This document shows positions 39,879 to 50,586 of a DNA stretch of 51,620 nt, piece by piece. Position 1 is the stretch's first letter. Every line of letters begins with the position of its first letter. Both the position numbers and the translations under genes were made by a program. Under the pieces are notes generated by a model. That model was not told the DNA's origin. It saw nothing but the letters and a program-made list of their open reading frames with translations, and made no database searches. The DNA lies in NCBI GenBank assembly GCA_902764285.1, contig CACWVN010000009.1, forward strand, positions 1 to 51,620, read 5' to 3'. This DNA is from an uncultured Eubacteriales bacterium. GTDB lineage: Bacteria > Bacillota > Clostridia > Christensenellales > Aristaeellaceae.

Positions 39879-39920
39879 ATAAAATACGAATATGCGCGGC
39901 TTTCCGCGCCGGAGGAAGCC

Positions 39921-40124
39921 ATGCCGGTCTACGATTACAAGTGCACCGCCTGCGGCCATCGCTTTGAGCTGCTGCAGTCCATTTCCAGCAGGGGAGAGAC
40001 CGTTTGTCCCCGTTGCGGCGGCAAGGTGGCGCGCGTGTACGAAGGCAAGTGGGCCATGGGCAAGCGCTCCGGCAGCTGCAGCTGCGGCGGGAACTGCCAG
40101 GGCTGTTCCGGCTGCGGCGGCTGA
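39921..40124 (+). CDS. FmdB-family zinc-ribbon protein
   Basis: A 67-residue protein. It starts [20 protein letters not shown] and has a second [14 protein letters not shown], so one four-cysteine zinc ribbon is complete. The tail [16 protein letters not shown] adds six cysteines in a Gly/Cys-rich stretch that could bind metal. The cellular role of this family is not settled (regulator or chaperone). GGAGG precedes the ATG. It is 56 bases before murA and probably co-transcribed. Confidence 0.9.
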   Translation: MPVYDYKCTACGHRFELLQSISSRGETVCPRCGGKVARVYEGKWAMGKRSGSCSCGGNCQGCSGCGG

Positions 40125-40180
40125 TCCGCGCGGTCGACAAACCAGATCAAAGGGGCCGGCAAGGCCGAATGGTATAGATA

Positions 40181-41440
40181 ATGAAGGAAAAGCTTCGGAT
40201 TCACGGCGGGGCGCGCCTGGAGGGCGAGGTCATGGTCAGCGGCGGCAAGAACGCGGCGCTGGCCATTCTTCCTGCTGCCCTGCTGGGGGATTCCCCGTCG
40301 GTGATCGAGAATGTGCCGGATATCGACGATGTGCACATCATCGTGGATATCATGGAATACCTCGGCGCGAAGGTGGATTTCGCGGATAACATCATGACGG
40401 TCGACCCGCTGGGCGTGGACAAGTTCAACCCGCCGTACGAGCTGGCCGGCAAGATGCGCGCCTCTTATTATTTTGCGCCGGTGCTGCTGGGCATGTTCAA
40501 GCGCGCCCAGGTGCCGCTGCCCGGCGGCTGCGATATCGGCAACCGGCCCATCGACCAGACCATCAAGGGCATGGAGGCGCTGGGCGCCCGTGCCGAAACC
40601 CTCGGCGGCGTGCTGGAGTGCGAGGCCGAGGAGCTGATCGGCGCCGATATCTTCCTGGAGATGCCCAGCGTGGGCGCCACGGTGAACAGCATGCTTACCG
40701 CCGTGTCCGCCAGCGGCACCACCTGCATCCATAACGCCGCCAAAGAGCCGCACATCGTCGACCTGGCCAACTTCCTGTCCAGCATGGGCGCGTCCGTCAA
40801 GGGCGCGGGCACCGACGTCATCCGCATCCGCGGCGGCCGGCACCTGCACGGCGCGAATTATACCGTCGTGCCCGACCAGATCGAAACCGGCACGCTGATG
40901 ATCGCGGCGGCCGCCACCGGCGGCGACGTCGTAATCACCGGCGCGATCCCCACCCACATGGAGGCCCTCTCCGCGAAGCTGCTGGAGATGGGCGTGCACG
41001 TGAGCAGCGAGGACGACCGCATCCACGTGCGCAGCAACCGCAATTTCCGCGCCGTGAACGTGAAGACCCAGGGCTATCCCGGGTTCCCCACGGATCTGCA
41101 GCAGCCGCTTTCCGCGCTGCTGACCGTGGCCAACGGCACCAGCATCGTCACCGAGACGATCTTCGAATCCCGGTTCCGATTCCTGGAGGAGCTGCGCAAG
41201 ATGGGCGCGAATTCCCGCGTGATCGAGACCACCGCCATCATCACCGGCGTGGAGCGCCTGGTGGGCGCGCGCGTGAACGCCACCGACCTGCGCGCGGGCG
41301 CGTCGCTGGTCATCGCGGCGCTGATGGCCGAGGGCGTTACGGAGATTTCCGGCGTGGGCTATATCATGCGCGGGTATGAGCGCTTCGATGAAAAGCTGCG
41401 CAGCCTGGGCGCCAGCATCCAGCATATTTCCGAGGAATGA
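40181..41440 (+). CDS. murA: UDP-N-acetylglucosamine 1-carboxyvinyltransferase
   Basis: A 419-residue EPSP-synthase-fold enzyme performing the first committed step of peptidoglycan precursor synthesis. It has GGKNAALAILPAALL, the active-site Cys117 in PLPGGCDIGNRPID (the residue modified by fosfomycin in sensitive enzymes), ETGTLMIAAAATGG, YPGFPTDLQQPLSALL and LRAGASLVIAALMAEG. Its length is typical. The Shine-Dalgarno is weak: no GGAGG within 15 bases of the ATG, only AAGGCC farther upstream, so translation may depend on the preceding gene. Confidence 0.97.
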   Translation: MKEKLRIHGGARLEGEVMVSGGKNAALAILPAALLGDSPSVIENVPDIDDVHIIVDIMEYLGAKVDFADNIMTVDPLGVDKFNPPYELAGKMRASYYFAPVLLGMFKRAQVPLPGGCDIGNRPIDQTIKGMEALGARAETLGGVLECEAEELIGADIFLEMPSVGATVNSMLTAVSASGTTCIHNAAKEPHIVDLANFLSSMGASVKGAGTDVIRIRGGRHLHGANYTVVPDQIETGTLMIAAAATGGDVVITGAIPTHMEALSAKLLEMGVHVSSEDDRIHVRSNRNFRAVNVKTQGYPGFPTDLQQPLSALLTVANGTSIVTETIFESRFRFLEELRKMGANSRVIETTAIITGVERLVGARVNATDLRAGASLVIAALMAEGVTEISGVGYIMRGYERFDEKLRSLGASIQHISEE

Positions 41441-41504
41441 CCGGCGCAGGCCGCTTTCGTGACGAATATATAACACATATCGCGAAATTTCCGGCAAAAT
41501 CCGG

Positions 41505-41533
41505 TTGTATTATTGGAAAAAGCGTGGTATAAT
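41505..41533 (+). promoter_or_regulatory. Promoter of the rimP-nusA-infB operon
   Basis: TTGTAT (41505-41510), a 17-base spacer and TATAAT (41528-41533). The rimP start is 130 bases downstream. Confidence 0.8.
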
Positions 41534-41597
41534 GTACAACGTGGACTGTGTGGACGCCGCATGGCGCACCGGTCCGGTCAGTCAGTTTGCATGCATC

Positions 41598-41629
41598 CAC
41601 AACCGCCGATCTTCGGGGGTTGTGTTTTT
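41598..41629 (+). terminator. Possible attenuator in the rimP leader
   Basis: CACAACCGCCGA (41598-41609) pairs with TCGGGGGTTGTG (41613-41624) with one G-G mismatch and a 3-base loop; TTTTT follows. It lies between the promoter and rimP, so it would stop transcription before the operon unless opened. GTGGACTGTGTGGACG at 41540-41555 can pair with the left arm (TCCAC), giving a possible antiterminator. Confidence 0.6.
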
Positions 41630-41662
41630 GAGAAGGGCCGGTTTTCGGCCGCAGGAAGAGAG

Positions 41663-42163
41663 ATGAAATCCATGCCGGCCAAGGCGATGTCAGTCAAGCA
41701 AGCCGAACAGATCGCGCGCAAGCTCGCCGATGAGATGCAGATGGAATTTGTGGACGCGGAGCTGGTCAAGGAGCCCGCGGGCCGGTTCCTGCGCTTCTAC
41801 ATCGAAAAACCGGACGGCGTGGCGCTGAACGACCTGGAGGCCTTCCATCGCCGGATCCTGCCGCTGGTGGAGCGCGTGGATTACGACTATATGGAAGTAT
41901 CCTCGCCCGGCGCCGACCGGCCGCTGAAGACCGAGCGCGATTTCGAAAAGGCGCGGGGCACGATGGTCGAGCTGAAGACCTACCGCGCCGTGAACGGCGC
42001 CAAGCAGTTCACCGGCGAACTGGTGGGCCTGGAGGACGGCGAAGTGGTCGTCGATACCGCCGCGGGCGAGAGGCTGCGCTTTCCGCAGAAGGACGTCGCC
42101 GTGGTGCGGCCGCACATCGAATTTGACGAGGAGGATCTGCAGGACGAAACGCCCGCGCAGTAG
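41663..42163 (+). CDS. rimP: Ribosome maturation factor RimP
   Basis: A 166-residue protein: VKQAEQIARKLADEMQMEFV, FLRFYIEKPDGVALNDLEAF, YDYMEVSSPGADRPLKTERD and a C-terminal SH3-like domain with VVDTAAGERLRFPQKDVAVV. It acts in 30S subunit maturation. ATG 41663 follows AGGAAGAGAG; ATG 41672 is an alternative. It is the first gene of the operon rimP-nusA-ylxR-ylxQ-infB. Confidence 0.95.
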   Translation: MKSMPAKAMSVKQAEQIARKLADEMQMEFVDAELVKEPAGRFLRFYIEKPDGVALNDLEAFHRRILPLVERVDYDYMEVSSPGADRPLKTERDFEKARGTMVELKTYRAVNGAKQFTGELVGLEDGEVVVDTAAGERLRFPQKDVAVVRPHIEFDEEDLQDETPAQ

Positions 42164-42203
42164 CCTTCCGTAATCAATAATACCAGCAAGGAGGACGAAA
42201 ACC

Positions 42204-43283
42204 ATGGCAAACGGTGGAATCGATTCCAATGAATTTTTCAGCGCGCTGGACGCCCTGAGCAAGGAGCGCCGCATCAACAAGGAAACCCTGTTCCAGGCCA
42301 TTGAGGCCGCGCTGATTTCCGCATATAAAAAGAATTTCGGCAAGAACGCCAACGTGCGCGCGTCCATCGACCCGGAAAAGGGCGTGGTGGAGGTCCTCTC
42401 CCGCAAGACCGTCGTGGAGACGGTGGAGGATCCCCAGGTCGAAATGTCGCTGGAAGAGGCGCGCGCCATCGCGCCGCAGTATGAGATCGGCGACCTGGTA
42501 GAGGTCGAGGTGACGCCCCGCAACTTCGGGCGCATCGCGGCGCAGACCGCCAAGCAGGTGGTCGTGCAGCACCTTCGCGAGGCTGAGCGCGGCGTGATTT
42601 ACGACGAGTACAGCCAGAAGGAAAACGAGATCCTCACCGCCATCGTGCAGCGCGTCGAAAACAAGCAGGTTTTCGTGGAGCTGGGCCGCACCGAGGGCCT
42701 GCTGGAGCCGAACCAGCAGATGCCCACCGAGGAACTGAACGTCAACGACCGCATCAAGGTTTACGTGCTGGAGGTGTCCCGCCTGGGCCGCGGCCCGCAG
42801 GTGTTCGTCTCCCGTACCCATCCGGGCCTGGTGAAGCGCCTGTTTGAACTGGAGGTTCCGGAGATCGTCACCGGCGTGGTGCAGATCAAGTCCATCGCCC
42901 GCGAAGCCGGCTTCCGCACCAAGATGGCCGTGGTGTCCACCGATCCGCTGATCGACGCCGTGGGTTCCTGCGTTGGGCCGCGCGGCCTGCGCGTGGAAAA
43001 CGTGGTCAACGAACTGAAGACCGAGAAGATCGACATCGTCCGCTGGTCCCAGGATCCGGCGGAATACATCGCCAACGCCCTGAACCCCGCCCGCGTGCTC
43101 AGCGTGTTCGTCTCCGAAGAGGAGAAGACCGCGGCGGTCATCGTGCCGGACAACCAGCTTTCGCTGGCCATCGGCAAGGAGGGTCAGAACGCCCGCCTGG
43201 CCGCGAAGCTCACGGGCTGGAAGATCGACATCCGCAGCCAGAGCCAGGTGGAAGCCGAAGTGGGCGAGGGCAGCAACGACTGA
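42204..43283 (+). CDS. nusA: Transcription termination/antitermination factor NusA
   Basis: A 359-residue protein of the Gram-positive length, lacking the C-terminal acidic repeats of E. coli. An N-terminal RNA-polymerase-binding domain (about 1-125, FFSALDALSKERRINKETLF) is followed by S1 (about 135-200, LTAIVQRVENKQVFVELGRT), KH1 (VSRTHPGLVKRLFELEVPEI, IDAVGSCVGPRGLRVENVVN) and KH2 (SLAIGKEGQNARLAAKLTGW). CAAGGAGG precedes the ATG. If the leader hairpin is an attenuator, NusA could feed back on its own operon. Confidence 0.97.
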   Translation: MANGGIDSNEFFSALDALSKERRINKETLFQAIEAALISAYKKNFGKNANVRASIDPEKGVVEVLSRKTVVETVEDPQVEMSLEEARAIAPQYEIGDLVEVEVTPRNFGRIAAQTAKQVVVQHLREAERGVIYDEYSQKENEILTAIVQRVENKQVFVELGRTEGLLEPNQQMPTEELNVNDRIKVYVLEVSRLGRGPQVFVSRTHPGLVKRLFELEVPEIVTGVVQIKSIAREAGFRTKMAVVSTDPLIDAVGSCVGPRGLRVENVVNELKTEKIDIVRWSQDPAEYIANALNPARVLSVFVSEEEKTAAVIVPDNQLSLAIGKEGQNARLAAKLTGWKIDIRSQSQVEAEVGEGSND

Positions 43284-43301
43284 TAGAAACGAGGGACGCC
43301 G

Positions 43302-43598
43302 ATGCCAGTCAAGCCGCGCAAGGTTCCCATGCGCATGTGCGTGGGGTGTCGCGAAATGAAGCCGAAGAAGGCGCTTCTTCGCGTGGTGAAGCCCCAGGAC
43401 GGCGAAGCCCACATCGACCGCACCGGCAAGGCGCCGGGCCGTGGGGCCTACGTGTGCGAAAGCATCGAATGCCTCCGGAAGGCGCGGAAGAGCCGCGCGC
43501 TGGAACGGGCGCTGGACGCCCAGATCGAAAGCGCGGTGTTCGACCAGCTGGAGCGGCAGATCGCGCCGCAGCCGCCTGCGGACGAGGCCGGCGAATGA
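43302..43598 (+). CDS. ylxR: YlxR/RnpM family RNA-binding protein
   Basis: A 98-residue protein with the family signature PMRMCVGCREMKPKKALLRV and APGRGAYVCESIECLRKARK (cysteines and GRGAY). In Bacillus-type bacteria this protein binds and modulates RNase P. Its last base pairs overlap the next start as ATGA. Confidence 0.95.
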   Translation: MPVKPRKVPMRMCVGCREMKPKKALLRVVKPQDGEAHIDRTGKAPGRGAYVCESIECLRKARKSRALERALDAQIESAVFDQLERQIAPQPPADEAGE

Positions 43599-43900
43599 AT
43601 CCGCTGCTGGGCATGCTGGGGCTGTGCGCCCGGGCGGGCGCGCTGGTCACCGGCGAAAAGGCCTGCATCCAGCAGATCCGTTCGGGAAAGGCCCGGGCGG
43701 CGGTGCTGGACGGCGCTGCCTCCGACAACGCGGTCAAGGCCGTCACGCAGGCCTGCCAGACCCACGGGGTGCCGCTGGTGCGCACCGGGCCGCTGGAGCT
43801 GGGCGACGCCATCGGCAAGCCCTCCCGGATGGCCGCGGTCGTTACCGAGCCAGGGCTGGCTGCCCGGGTGACGGAGATCGCCCGATCGCAGAATACATGA
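43595..43900 (+). CDS. ylxQ: L7Ae/YlxQ-family RNA-binding protein
   Basis: A 101-residue protein of the ribosomal L7Ae/L30e fold: MLGLCARAGALVTGEKACIQ, QIRSGKARAAVLDGAASDNA, then a C-terminal GDAIGKPSRMAAVVTEPGLA. It binds kink-turn RNA in relatives. ATG 43595 overlaps the ylxR stop (ATGA), showing translational coupling. Confidence 0.92.
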   Translation: MNPLLGMLGLCARAGALVTGEKACIQQIRSGKARAAVLDGAASDNAVKAVTQACQTHGVPLVRTGPLELGDAIGKPSRMAAVVTEPGLAARVTEIARSQNT

Positions 43901-43966
43901 CAACCGACAACCGCGCCGCACGTGCGGCGATTGCAAACAGAGACTCTACGGGGGTGCATTGAGGGA

Positions 43967-46681
<2,715 letters not shown>

Positions 46682-46688
46682 TTGTGGA

Positions 46689-46850
46689 CGGGGAAGTGAC
46701 ATTCCCCGCTACGGCCACCCCACCAGATTTTGCTTGAGGCCCTGATGGGCCGTCTGGCCGCAAAATCTGCAAGGTAGGAATTTTTCTTCTGCGAAATGGG
46801 TTTCGCGCCGGAAAAATTACCACCCGCATGCGGTGCACATGCCGCCGCAT
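46689..46850 (+). other. Run of four hairpins between infB and rbfA
   Basis: H0: CGGGGAA/TTCCCCG (46689-46708). H1: CAGATTTTGC (46724-46733) with GCAAAATCTG (46760-46769), enclosing GGCCC/GGGCC. H2: AATTTTTC (46779-46786) with GAAAAATT (46811-46818), enclosing GCGAAA/TTTCGC. H3: ATGCGG (46828-46833) with CCGCAT (46845-46850). No convincing gene lies here. The nested pairing suggests a structured RNA or a repeat element rather than plain spacer. Confidence 0.55.
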
Positions 46851-46873
46851 ACGATTTGGAAATACTACTTATG

Positions 46874-46907
46874 CGGGCGTTCAGCGGCTTGAACTGAACG
46901 CCCGTTT
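46874..46907 (+). terminator. Hairpin before rbfA, possible terminator
   Basis: CGGGCGTTCAG (46874-46884) and CTGAACGCCCG (46894-46904) form an 11-base perfect stem with a 9-base loop, followed by TTTATCC. It may end infB transcripts or attenuate rbfA. Confidence 0.6.
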
Positions 46908-46937
46908 ATCCTGTTTATCGACCAACGGAGGGACAAC

Positions 46938-47303
46938 ATGGCTTCTTTTGACCGCATTGACCGCATCTCCCAGGAGGTGCACAAGGCCATCGACGCGATC
47001 ATTCGCGACGAGGTGAACGACCCGCGCGTCGGCGGCACCTGGTCCATCGTGCGCTGCGAGGTCACCCGCGACCTGCGCTACTGCAAGGTCCGCGTCAGCA
47101 TCCTGGAATCCGAGCGCCGCAAGGACATGATGAAGGCGCTGCACAGCGCCGCCGGGTTTATCCGGCGCGAGCTGGGCCGCCGCGTGGACCTGCGCTACGT
47201 GCCGGAGATCATCTTCGAACTGGACACCAACATCGAATACGCGGCCCACATCAACCAGCTATTGAAGGAGAACCACGTCGATGGCGAACCGAGTGACGAT
47301 TGA
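46938..47303 (+). CDS. rbfA: Ribosome-binding factor A
   Basis: A 121-residue KH-like protein for late 30S maturation: MASFDRIDRISQEVHKAIDA, DEVNDPRVGGTWSIVRCEVT, RDLRYCKVRVSIL, GFIRRELGRRVDLRYVPEII and FELDTNIEYAAHINQLL. GGAGGG precedes the ATG. The end overlaps the DHH phosphoesterase start by 23 bases. Confidence 0.95.
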   Translation: MASFDRIDRISQEVHKAIDAIIRDEVNDPRVGGTWSIVRCEVTRDLRYCKVRVSILESERRKDMMKALHSAAGFIRRELGRRVDLRYVPEIIFELDTNIEYAAHINQLLKENHVDGEPSDD

Positions 47304-48273
47304 AAAACTGGCCGCGTGGCTGGCGGCGCAGGACGACATCGTGGTCCTGGGCCACGTGTCGCCGGACGGCGACGCGTCAGGTTCCACGCTGGCGGTCTGG
47401 CACGCATTGAAGGCGCTGGGCAAGCGCGCCGTCGTGTGCCTGCCCGGGGGCATTCCCCGCATGTACATGGACATGCCCGGCTCCGATGGGGTGCAGGATA
47501 CCGGTGATCCGCTGCCCTTTGAACCGAAGGCGGCGCTGTCCGTCGACGTGTCCGACATTCCGCGCCTGGGCGAGGCGGGCCAGAAGCTGTTCGAGGCCTG
47601 CCCGGCCCGCGCGGCGCTGGACCACCATCACACCAACGAGGGCCTCGGCCAGCTGTACGTGCTGGACGGCGAGGCCGCTGCGGCGGGCGAGCTGGTGATG
47701 GACCTGATCGACGCGCTGGGCGTGAAGCTGACGCGGGAGATGGCCGAATGCCTGTTCATCGCCATCTCCACCGACTGCGGCCATTTCAGCTACTCCAATA
47801 CCCGCGCGCAGACGTTCCGCGCCGCGGCGCGCTGTGTGGAGGCGGGCATCGACGTCGCCGCGCTGACGGAACGGCTCTACCGCACGCGCACCCGCGGCCG
47901 CACGCTGCTGCTGGGGCTGGTGCTGGCGGGGCTGGAGACCTCGCCGGACGGCAAAATCGCCTGGGCGCGGCTGACGGAGGACATGCTGGCTGCCGCCGGG
48001 GCGCTGCGCGAGGACAACGAGGGCATCGTCAACTACCTGGTGGAGATCGAGGGCGTGCGCTTCGCCATCCTGGCGGAGCAGCGCGGCGAGAGCACGAAGC
48101 TGTCGCTGCGATCCAAGCCGCCGCTGAACGCGGCCCGGGACGTGGCGACGCCGCTGGGCGGCGGCGGGCACGAGTGCGCCGCAGGCTGTACCCTTCAAAT
48201 GCCCATGGAACCCGCGATCGAAAAGGCGCTGGCGCTGGTGCGCGAGGCGATGGGTGCGGGGAATAGGGAGTAG
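47281..48273 (+). CDS. nrnA: DHH/DHHA1 phosphoesterase (NrnA-type nanoRNase/pAp phosphatase)
   Basis: A 330-residue protein. The DHH domain has GHVSPDGDASGSTLA (metal-binding Asp pair), SVDVSD, LDHHHTN (near residue 113) and STDCGHFSYSN. The DHHA1 domain contains LSLRSKPPLNAARDVATPLG and GGGGHECAAGC. Relatives degrade oligoribonucleotides of 2-5 bases (including pGpG from c-di-GMP breakdown) and 3'-phosphoadenosine 5'-phosphate. The last codons (GAGNRE) are formed by the start of the intergenic repeat, so the native C-terminus may have been altered by its insertion. Confidence 0.93.
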   Translation: MANRVTIEKLAAWLAAQDDIVVLGHVSPDGDASGSTLAVWHALKALGKRAVVCLPGGIPRMYMDMPGSDGVQDTGDPLPFEPKAALSVDVSDIPRLGEAGQKLFEACPARAALDHHHTNEGLGQLYVLDGEAAAAGELVMDLIDALGVKLTREMAECLFIAISTDCGHFSYSNTRAQTFRAAARCVEAGIDVAALTERLYRTRTRGRTLLLGLVLAGLETSPDGKIAWARLTEDMLAAAGALREDNEGIVNYLVEIEGVRFAILAEQRGESTKLSLRSKPPLNAARDVATPLGGGGHECAAGCTLQMPMEPAIEKALALVREAMGAGNRE

Positions 48274-48333
48274 GGAGTAGGAGAATGCTGCTGCTCCATC
48301 TGCCTGCAGGGGCGCCGATGCGGCGCCCGCCCG
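48261..48333 (+). repeat. Composite intergenic repeat, copy 1
   Basis: A tract with degenerate GGGAGTA copies (48261-48287), a 21-base spacer containing GCTCCATC, then GGGGCGCC-GATGC-GGCGCCC-GCCCG with a 7-base perfect stem (48310-48316 with 48322-48328). The same order is found at 50432-50507. Its left end supplies the nrnA stop codon. Confidence 0.85.
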
Positions 48334-48377
48334 GAATGAATGAAGAATAGGGAACGGTTGTCAAACGGAAACTGCGA

Positions 48378-49283
48378 ATGAACGGATTTTTGAACGTGAA
48401 CAAGCCTGTGGGCCGCACGTCTTCGGACGTGGTGGTGTTCGTGCGCAGACGGCTGCCGAAGGGCGCTTCGGTTGGGCACGGCGGCACGCTGGACCCCGAG
48501 GCCTCCGGCGTGCTGCCGGTGTGCGTCGGCTCGGCTACGCGGCTGTTCGATTACATCATCGACAAACAGAAGACCTACGTGGCGCGCATCCGCCTGGGCG
48601 TCGTGACGGACACCCAGGACGCCTCCGGCCAGGTGGTCGAAACCCGGCCCGTGACCGCCTCCGAGGCCGAATTGAAGGCCGTGCTGCCGCGTTTTACCGG
48701 CGACATCATGCAGACGCCGCCCATGTATTCCGCGCTGAAGCGGGACGGTAAGCGGCTGTACAAGCTGGCGCGCCGGGGCGAATCGGTGGATTTGCAGCCG
48801 CGGCCCTGCCGGGTGGACGACATCGAATGCCTGGGCCCGGACGGCGAGGACGCCTATCTGCTGCAGATCCGCTGCGGCAAGGGCGTGTACATCCGCACGC
48901 TGTGCCACGACATCGGCCGGGCGCTGGGCTGCGGCGCGCACATGGCGTCGCTGCGGCGCACGGCGGCTGGCATATTCGATATTTCGGACGCGCTGACGCT
49001 GGATGAGATCGACGCGCTGGCGGCGTCCGGAGCGCTGGAATCGGCGCTCATCCCGCTGGACGCGCCGCTATCCCACCTGCCCGCGGTGCGGGTGGGTGAG
49101 CGCAGCCGCCACGCGGTGATCAACGGCAATCCGCTGAGGGCGGCATGGCTGGACGCGCCGGCGCCGCAGGTGGACGCAGTGCGCGTGTACCTGAACGACG
49201 AATTCGCGGGCATCGGCGCGCCGCAGCCGGACGGCGGCGTGAAATTCAGGGCGATGCTCTATCAGTCGGAGGATGCGAGATGA
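48378..49283 (+). CDS. truB: tRNA pseudouridine-55 synthase
   Basis: A 301-residue protein: FLNVNKPVGRTSSDVVVFVR, the catalytic Asp in GHGGTLDPEASGVLPV (near residue 40), KTYVARIRLGVVTDTQDASG, MQTPPMYSALKRDGKRLYKL and YIRTLCHDIGRALGCGAHMA. It makes pseudouridine 55 in the T-loop of tRNA. There is no strong Shine-Dalgarno (GAAACTGCGA before the ATG), perhaps because the repeat lies just upstream. Its stop overlaps the next start as ATGA. Confidence 0.96.
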   Translation: MNGFLNVNKPVGRTSSDVVVFVRRRLPKGASVGHGGTLDPEASGVLPVCVGSATRLFDYIIDKQKTYVARIRLGVVTDTQDASGQVVETRPVTASEAELKAVLPRFTGDIMQTPPMYSALKRDGKRLYKLARRGESVDLQPRPCRVDDIECLGPDGEDAYLLQIRCGKGVYIRTLCHDIGRALGCGAHMASLRRTAAGIFDISDALTLDEIDALAASGALESALIPLDAPLSHLPAVRVGERSRHAVINGNPLRAAWLDAPAPQVDAVRVYLNDEFAGIGAPQPDGGVKFRAMLYQSEDAR

Positions 49284-49840
49284 AGATACTGCATTCCGAA
49301 GCGGAATTCACCGGCCGCGCGTCGGTGGCGGCGCTGGGCATGTTCGACGGCGTGCACATCGGCCACCAGTCGCTGATCCGCCGCGCCGTGGCTTTGGCGC
49401 GGGAGCTGGACGCCGAATGCGTGGTCTGCACCTTCGACCGGCACCCGCTGTCGGTGCTGCGGCCGGATTGCGCGCCGGCGCCGCTGCTGTCGCTGGAGGA
49501 AAACCTGGAAAAATTCGCCCGGCTGGGCGCGGATTACGCGCTGGTGAAGCCGTTCACCCGGGAATTTGCCGCGATGCCGCCGGAGGAATACCTTTGCGCG
49601 CTGACGCGGGATATGCGCGCCTGCGCCGTCGTGGCGGGGGAGAACTACACCTTCGGCGCGGGCGGAAGGGGCGACGCGGCGCTGATCCGCGGGATGGCCG
49701 CGGAGCTGGGCTATCGCGCTGAGATCGTACCGCCGGTGATGGACGGGAAAGTGATGTGCTCGTCCACGCGGATCCGCCGTCTGATCGAGGCGGGGGAGAC
49801 CGAGCATGCCCGGCGGCTCATGGACATGCAGGAATCATGA
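49280..49840 (+). CDS. ribF: Single-domain FAD synthetase (RibF-type adenylyltransferase without riboflavin kinase)
   Basis: A 186-residue protein with the full nucleotidyltransferase domain of Rib[55 protein letters not shown] and [20 protein letters not shown]. It then ends, where normal RibF of about 310 residues continues with a riboflavin kinase domain. Only 163 bases separate its stop from rpsO, with no remnant of the kinase. It should attach AMP to FMN but not phosphorylate riboflavin. Overlap with truB (ATGA) and position before rpsO match the usual truB-ribF-rpsO order. Confidence 0.9.
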   Translation: MKILHSEAEFTGRASVAALGMFDGVHIGHQSLIRRAVALARELDAECVVCTFDRHPLSVLRPDCAPAPLLSLEENLEKFARLGADYALVKPFTREFAAMPPEEYLCALTRDMRACAVVAGENYTFGAGGRGDAALIRGMAAELGYRAEIVPPVMDGKVMCSSTRIRRLIEAGETEHARRLMDMQES

Positions 49841-49867
49841 AGTTTCTGCAAATTCCCGGTTTCCCCG

Positions 49868-49896
49868 TTTACAAAACATGGCACCTGTGGTACAAT
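49868..49896 (+). promoter_or_regulatory. Promoter of rpsO
   Basis: TTTACA (49868-49873), a 17-base spacer and TACAAT (49891-49896), leaving a leader of about 100 bases before rpsO. Confidence 0.78.
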
Positions 49897-50003
49897 ACAC
49901 GATGTGGCAAAATGGAATGGGCCACAGACGCCGCTTGCCCGGTCTGCCGATGACTCCGACGGTTCACCTGGCTTGCGGGATAAAGAAAGAGGAGGAAATA
50001 CCC

Positions 50004-50258
50004 ATGACCAAGCAGGAAATCATCGCCGAGTATGGCCGCCATGAGGGCGACACCGGCTCCCCCGAGGTTCAGATCGCGCTGCTGACCGAGCGCATCAACC
50101 ACCTGAACGAGCATCTGAAGACGCACAAGAAGGACCATCACTCCCGCCGCGGCCTGCTGCTGATGGTCGGCCAGCGCCGTGGTCTGCTGGACTACCTGAA
50201 GAGCACCGATATCGAAGCCTATCGTGAACTGATCGCCAAGCTGGGCCTGCGCAAGTAA
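50004..50258 (+). CDS. rpsO: 30S ribosomal protein S15
   Basis: An 84-residue protein (family length 84-89): [60 protein letters not shown] and [20 protein letters not shown]. It binds 16S rRNA early in 30S assembly. GAGGAGG precedes the ATG. Confidence 0.98.
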   Translation: MTKQEIIAEYGRHEGDTGSPEVQIALLTERINHLNEHLKTHKKDHHSRRGLLLMVGQRRGLLDYLKSTDIEAYRELIAKLGLRK

Positions 50259-50284
50259 GCCCCGGGAACACGATCCGTCACTCC

Positions 50285-50317
50285 GCGCCGCCGCTTCGGC
50301 TTGCCGAGCGGCGGCGC
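50285..50317 (+). terminator. Stable hairpin after rpsO
   Basis: GCGCCGCCGCT (50285-50295) and AGCGGCGGCGC (50307-50317) form an 11-base perfect stem with further pairing in the loop. There is no T run, so it may protect the rpsO 3' end or terminate weakly. Confidence 0.55.
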
Positions 50318-50431
50318 AGTATGAATAGCTTTTCACCGGCCGGACGGAGCGGGCCGGACGAAAGCCGTGCGGTGTGCGGACGCCAGGATGCGGGATTTGC
50401 CCGCAGGCGCGCGTCTGTACATCGCGCTTAC

Positions 50432-50507
50432 GAGGGAGTAGGGAGTAGGGAGCAGGAGACGCAGCCGCTCCATCCTCCCGTAGGGGCGCCGATGCGGCGC
50501 CCGCCCG
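50432..50507 (+). repeat. Composite intergenic repeat, copy 2
   Basis: GAGGGAGTAGGGAGTAGGGA tract (50432-50458), a spacer with GCTCCATC, then TAGGGGCGCC-GATGC-GGCGCCC-GCCCG (stem 50484-50490 with 50496-50502). It has the same order and spacing as copy 1 at 48261. The rest of 50318-50586 shows no gene. Confidence 0.85.
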
Positions 50508-50586
50508 ACAAAAGACCTTCCCGTCCCACAAACATCGGTTTCAATTAAATCATCATAGAGAGAAAACCCAAGGAGGGCAAAAGAAC

